A stretch of DNA of 64,000 bases, taken from assembly GCA_046582185.1 (NCBI GenBank), contig JAYGEX010000028.1:62001-126000 (forward strand), read 5' to 3'. The position numbers and the translations under genes are program-made. The notes under the pieces are model-generated. The model saw only the letters and a program-made list of their open reading frames with translations. It was not told the DNA's origin and did no database searches. Numbering within the stretch: the first letter of the stretch is position 1; each line of letters begins with the position of its first letter. Shown here one piece after another: positions 63,182 to 64,000 of this stretch. The stretch is from GCA-002726655 sp046582185. GTDB lineage: Bacteria; Pseudomonadota; Gammaproteobacteria; Pseudomonadales; Azotimanducaceae.

Positions 63182-64000
63182 TGGGCGTTGTACTCGCGGT
63201 AGCCAATCAGAAAGGCGGGGTCGGTAAAACGACCACCAGCGTTAATCTGGCGGCGTCGCTGGCTGCCATGCAACGGCAAGTACTGCTGATTGACCTTGAT
63301 CCCCAGGGTAATGCCACCATGGGCAGCGGTATCGACAAGAATGATCTGGAAGCCTCTGTCTACGAAGTTCTTACCGGATTCCTGCCGGTAGAAGAGGCGA
63401 GAATTAATGCCGAAGCAGCCGGCTACGATATTTTGGCAGCCAATGTGGAATTGACTGGCGCAGAAATTGAACTACTGGATATTGCTGACAGGGAGTACTG
63501 TCTGGCAAGAGCCATCGAGCCCGTTAAGCAGGCGTATGATTTCATCATCATAGATTGTCCGCCGTCACTAAGTCTGCTGACGGTTAATGGTCTGGTTGCG
63601 GCCGACAGCGTAGTGATCCCAATGCAGTGTGAATACTATGCACTTGAAGGCTTATCCGCATTGGTGGACACAATTAACAGAATATCGGCGAATCTGAATC
63701 CCGGGCTCGATATCGAAGGAATTGTCCGGACAATGTACGACCCGCGGAATAGTTTGACCCTGGATGTATCTGCTCAACTGCGGGATCATTTTGGTGACAT
63801 TGTATATCGGACGGTTATTCCCAGAAATGTCCGCCTGGCCGAGGCGCCCAGTTACGGGATACCCATATTGTTTTATGACAAACAGTCCAGAGGGGCACGT
63901 GCGTATCTGGCGCTGGCAGGTGAGGTAGTGCGCCGTCATTCTGACTTTATTGCCAAAGACTCTACTGCGAAAGAGATGGGATCTGAAGACACATCTTCAA
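63181..64000 (+). CDS. parA: Chromosome-partitioning ATPase ParA (Soj), cut by the window edge
   Basis: 273 residues are visible and no stop is reached. The deviant Walker A KGGVGKTTTSVNLA is at residues 11-24, Walker A' is DLDPQGNATMGSG, and Walker B is FIIIDCPPSLS. It starts MGVVLAVANQ right after rsmG, the standard mnmG-rsmG-parA-parB order; parB should follow outside the window. The C-terminal tail (SKDSTAKEMGSED-like) is charged. The two parS-like sites in recF are its expected partner sequences. Confidence 0.96.
   Translation, partial: MGVVLAVANQKGGVGKTTTSVNLAASLAAMQRQVLLIDLDPQGNATMGSGIDKNDLEASVYEVLTGFLPVEEARINAEAAGYDILAANVELTGAEIELLDIADREYCLARAIEPVKQAYDFIIIDCPPSLSLLTVNGLVAADSVVIPMQCEYYALEGLSALVDTINRISANLNPGLDIEGIVRTMYDPRNSLTLDVSAQLRDHFGDIVYRTVIPRNVRLAEAPSYGIPILFYDKQSRGARAYLALAGEVVRRHSDFIAKDSTAKEMGSEDTSS

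Noticed and set aside
1..64000. tRNA, rRNA, CRISPR array, prophage or insertion sequence
   Set aside because: No T-loop/acceptor patterns, rRNA blocks, regularly spaced repeats, transposase or phage genes were seen on reading both strands.

Overview
The window is a continuous chromosomal segment of a gammaproteobacterium spanning the replication origin. Many gene neighbourhoods match the order I know from Pseudomonas: algZ|argH; dsbA-cytochrome c4-engB|polA-DUF2782-thrB; the cox operon with SURF1, cyoE and SCO1; yheV-prlC; aroE-tsaC-purE-dprA-LysM|def-fmt-rsmB-trkA; htrB-tag|glyQS-gmhB; gyrB-recF-dnaN-dnaA|rpmH-rnpA-yidD-yidC-mnmE|mnmG-rsmG-parA. Base composition is moderate and the window shows no rRNA, tRNA, prophage, transposase or CRISPR. 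The host is best described as a non-Pseudomonas member of the wider Pseudomonadales/Cellvibrionales-type lineages; the genus cannot be read from the sequence.

Layout. 1-7.6 kb: partial AlgZ-type sensor kinase, argH, cyaY, then lptM-lysA and dapF-DUF484-xerC-yigB. 7.6-12.8 kb: thrC, a nitrogen-control unit (TorF-type porin plus PII protein, with a sigma54 promoter and two NtrC-like sites), comM, a cytochrome c5. 13-18 kb: a protozoan-like IMP dehydrogenase, an IHF-beta protein, dsbA, cytochrome c4, engB. 18.0-18.3 kb: between engB and polA, a candidate Spot 42/ErsA-position small RNA with a sigmaE-like promoter. 18.3-30.2 kb: polA, thrB and a complete caa3-type cytochrome oxidase operon with assembly factors, but without ctaA. 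30.4-48.2 kb: protein, tRNA, envelope, potassium-uptake and repair housekeeping genes. 48.2-64 kb: gyrB, recF, two tandem dnaN genes, dnaA, oriC, rpmH-rnpA-yidD-yidC-mnmE, mnmG-rsmG-parA (parA runs off the right edge).

Most notable: (1) two full-length, diverged sliding-clamp genes in tandem between dnaA and recF, the upstream copy having changes in the partner-binding cleft; (2) a family of about 130-bp intergenic elements with terminal inverted repeats and an internal hairpin kept by compensatory changes, whose ends supply the stop codons of neighbouring genes; (3) the structured small-RNA candidate between polA and engB; (4) two identical parS-like sites inside recF, matching the parA gene on the other side of oriC; (5) NtrC/sigma54 control of the porin-PII operon. 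All functional calls come from reading motifs and gene order; no database search was run.
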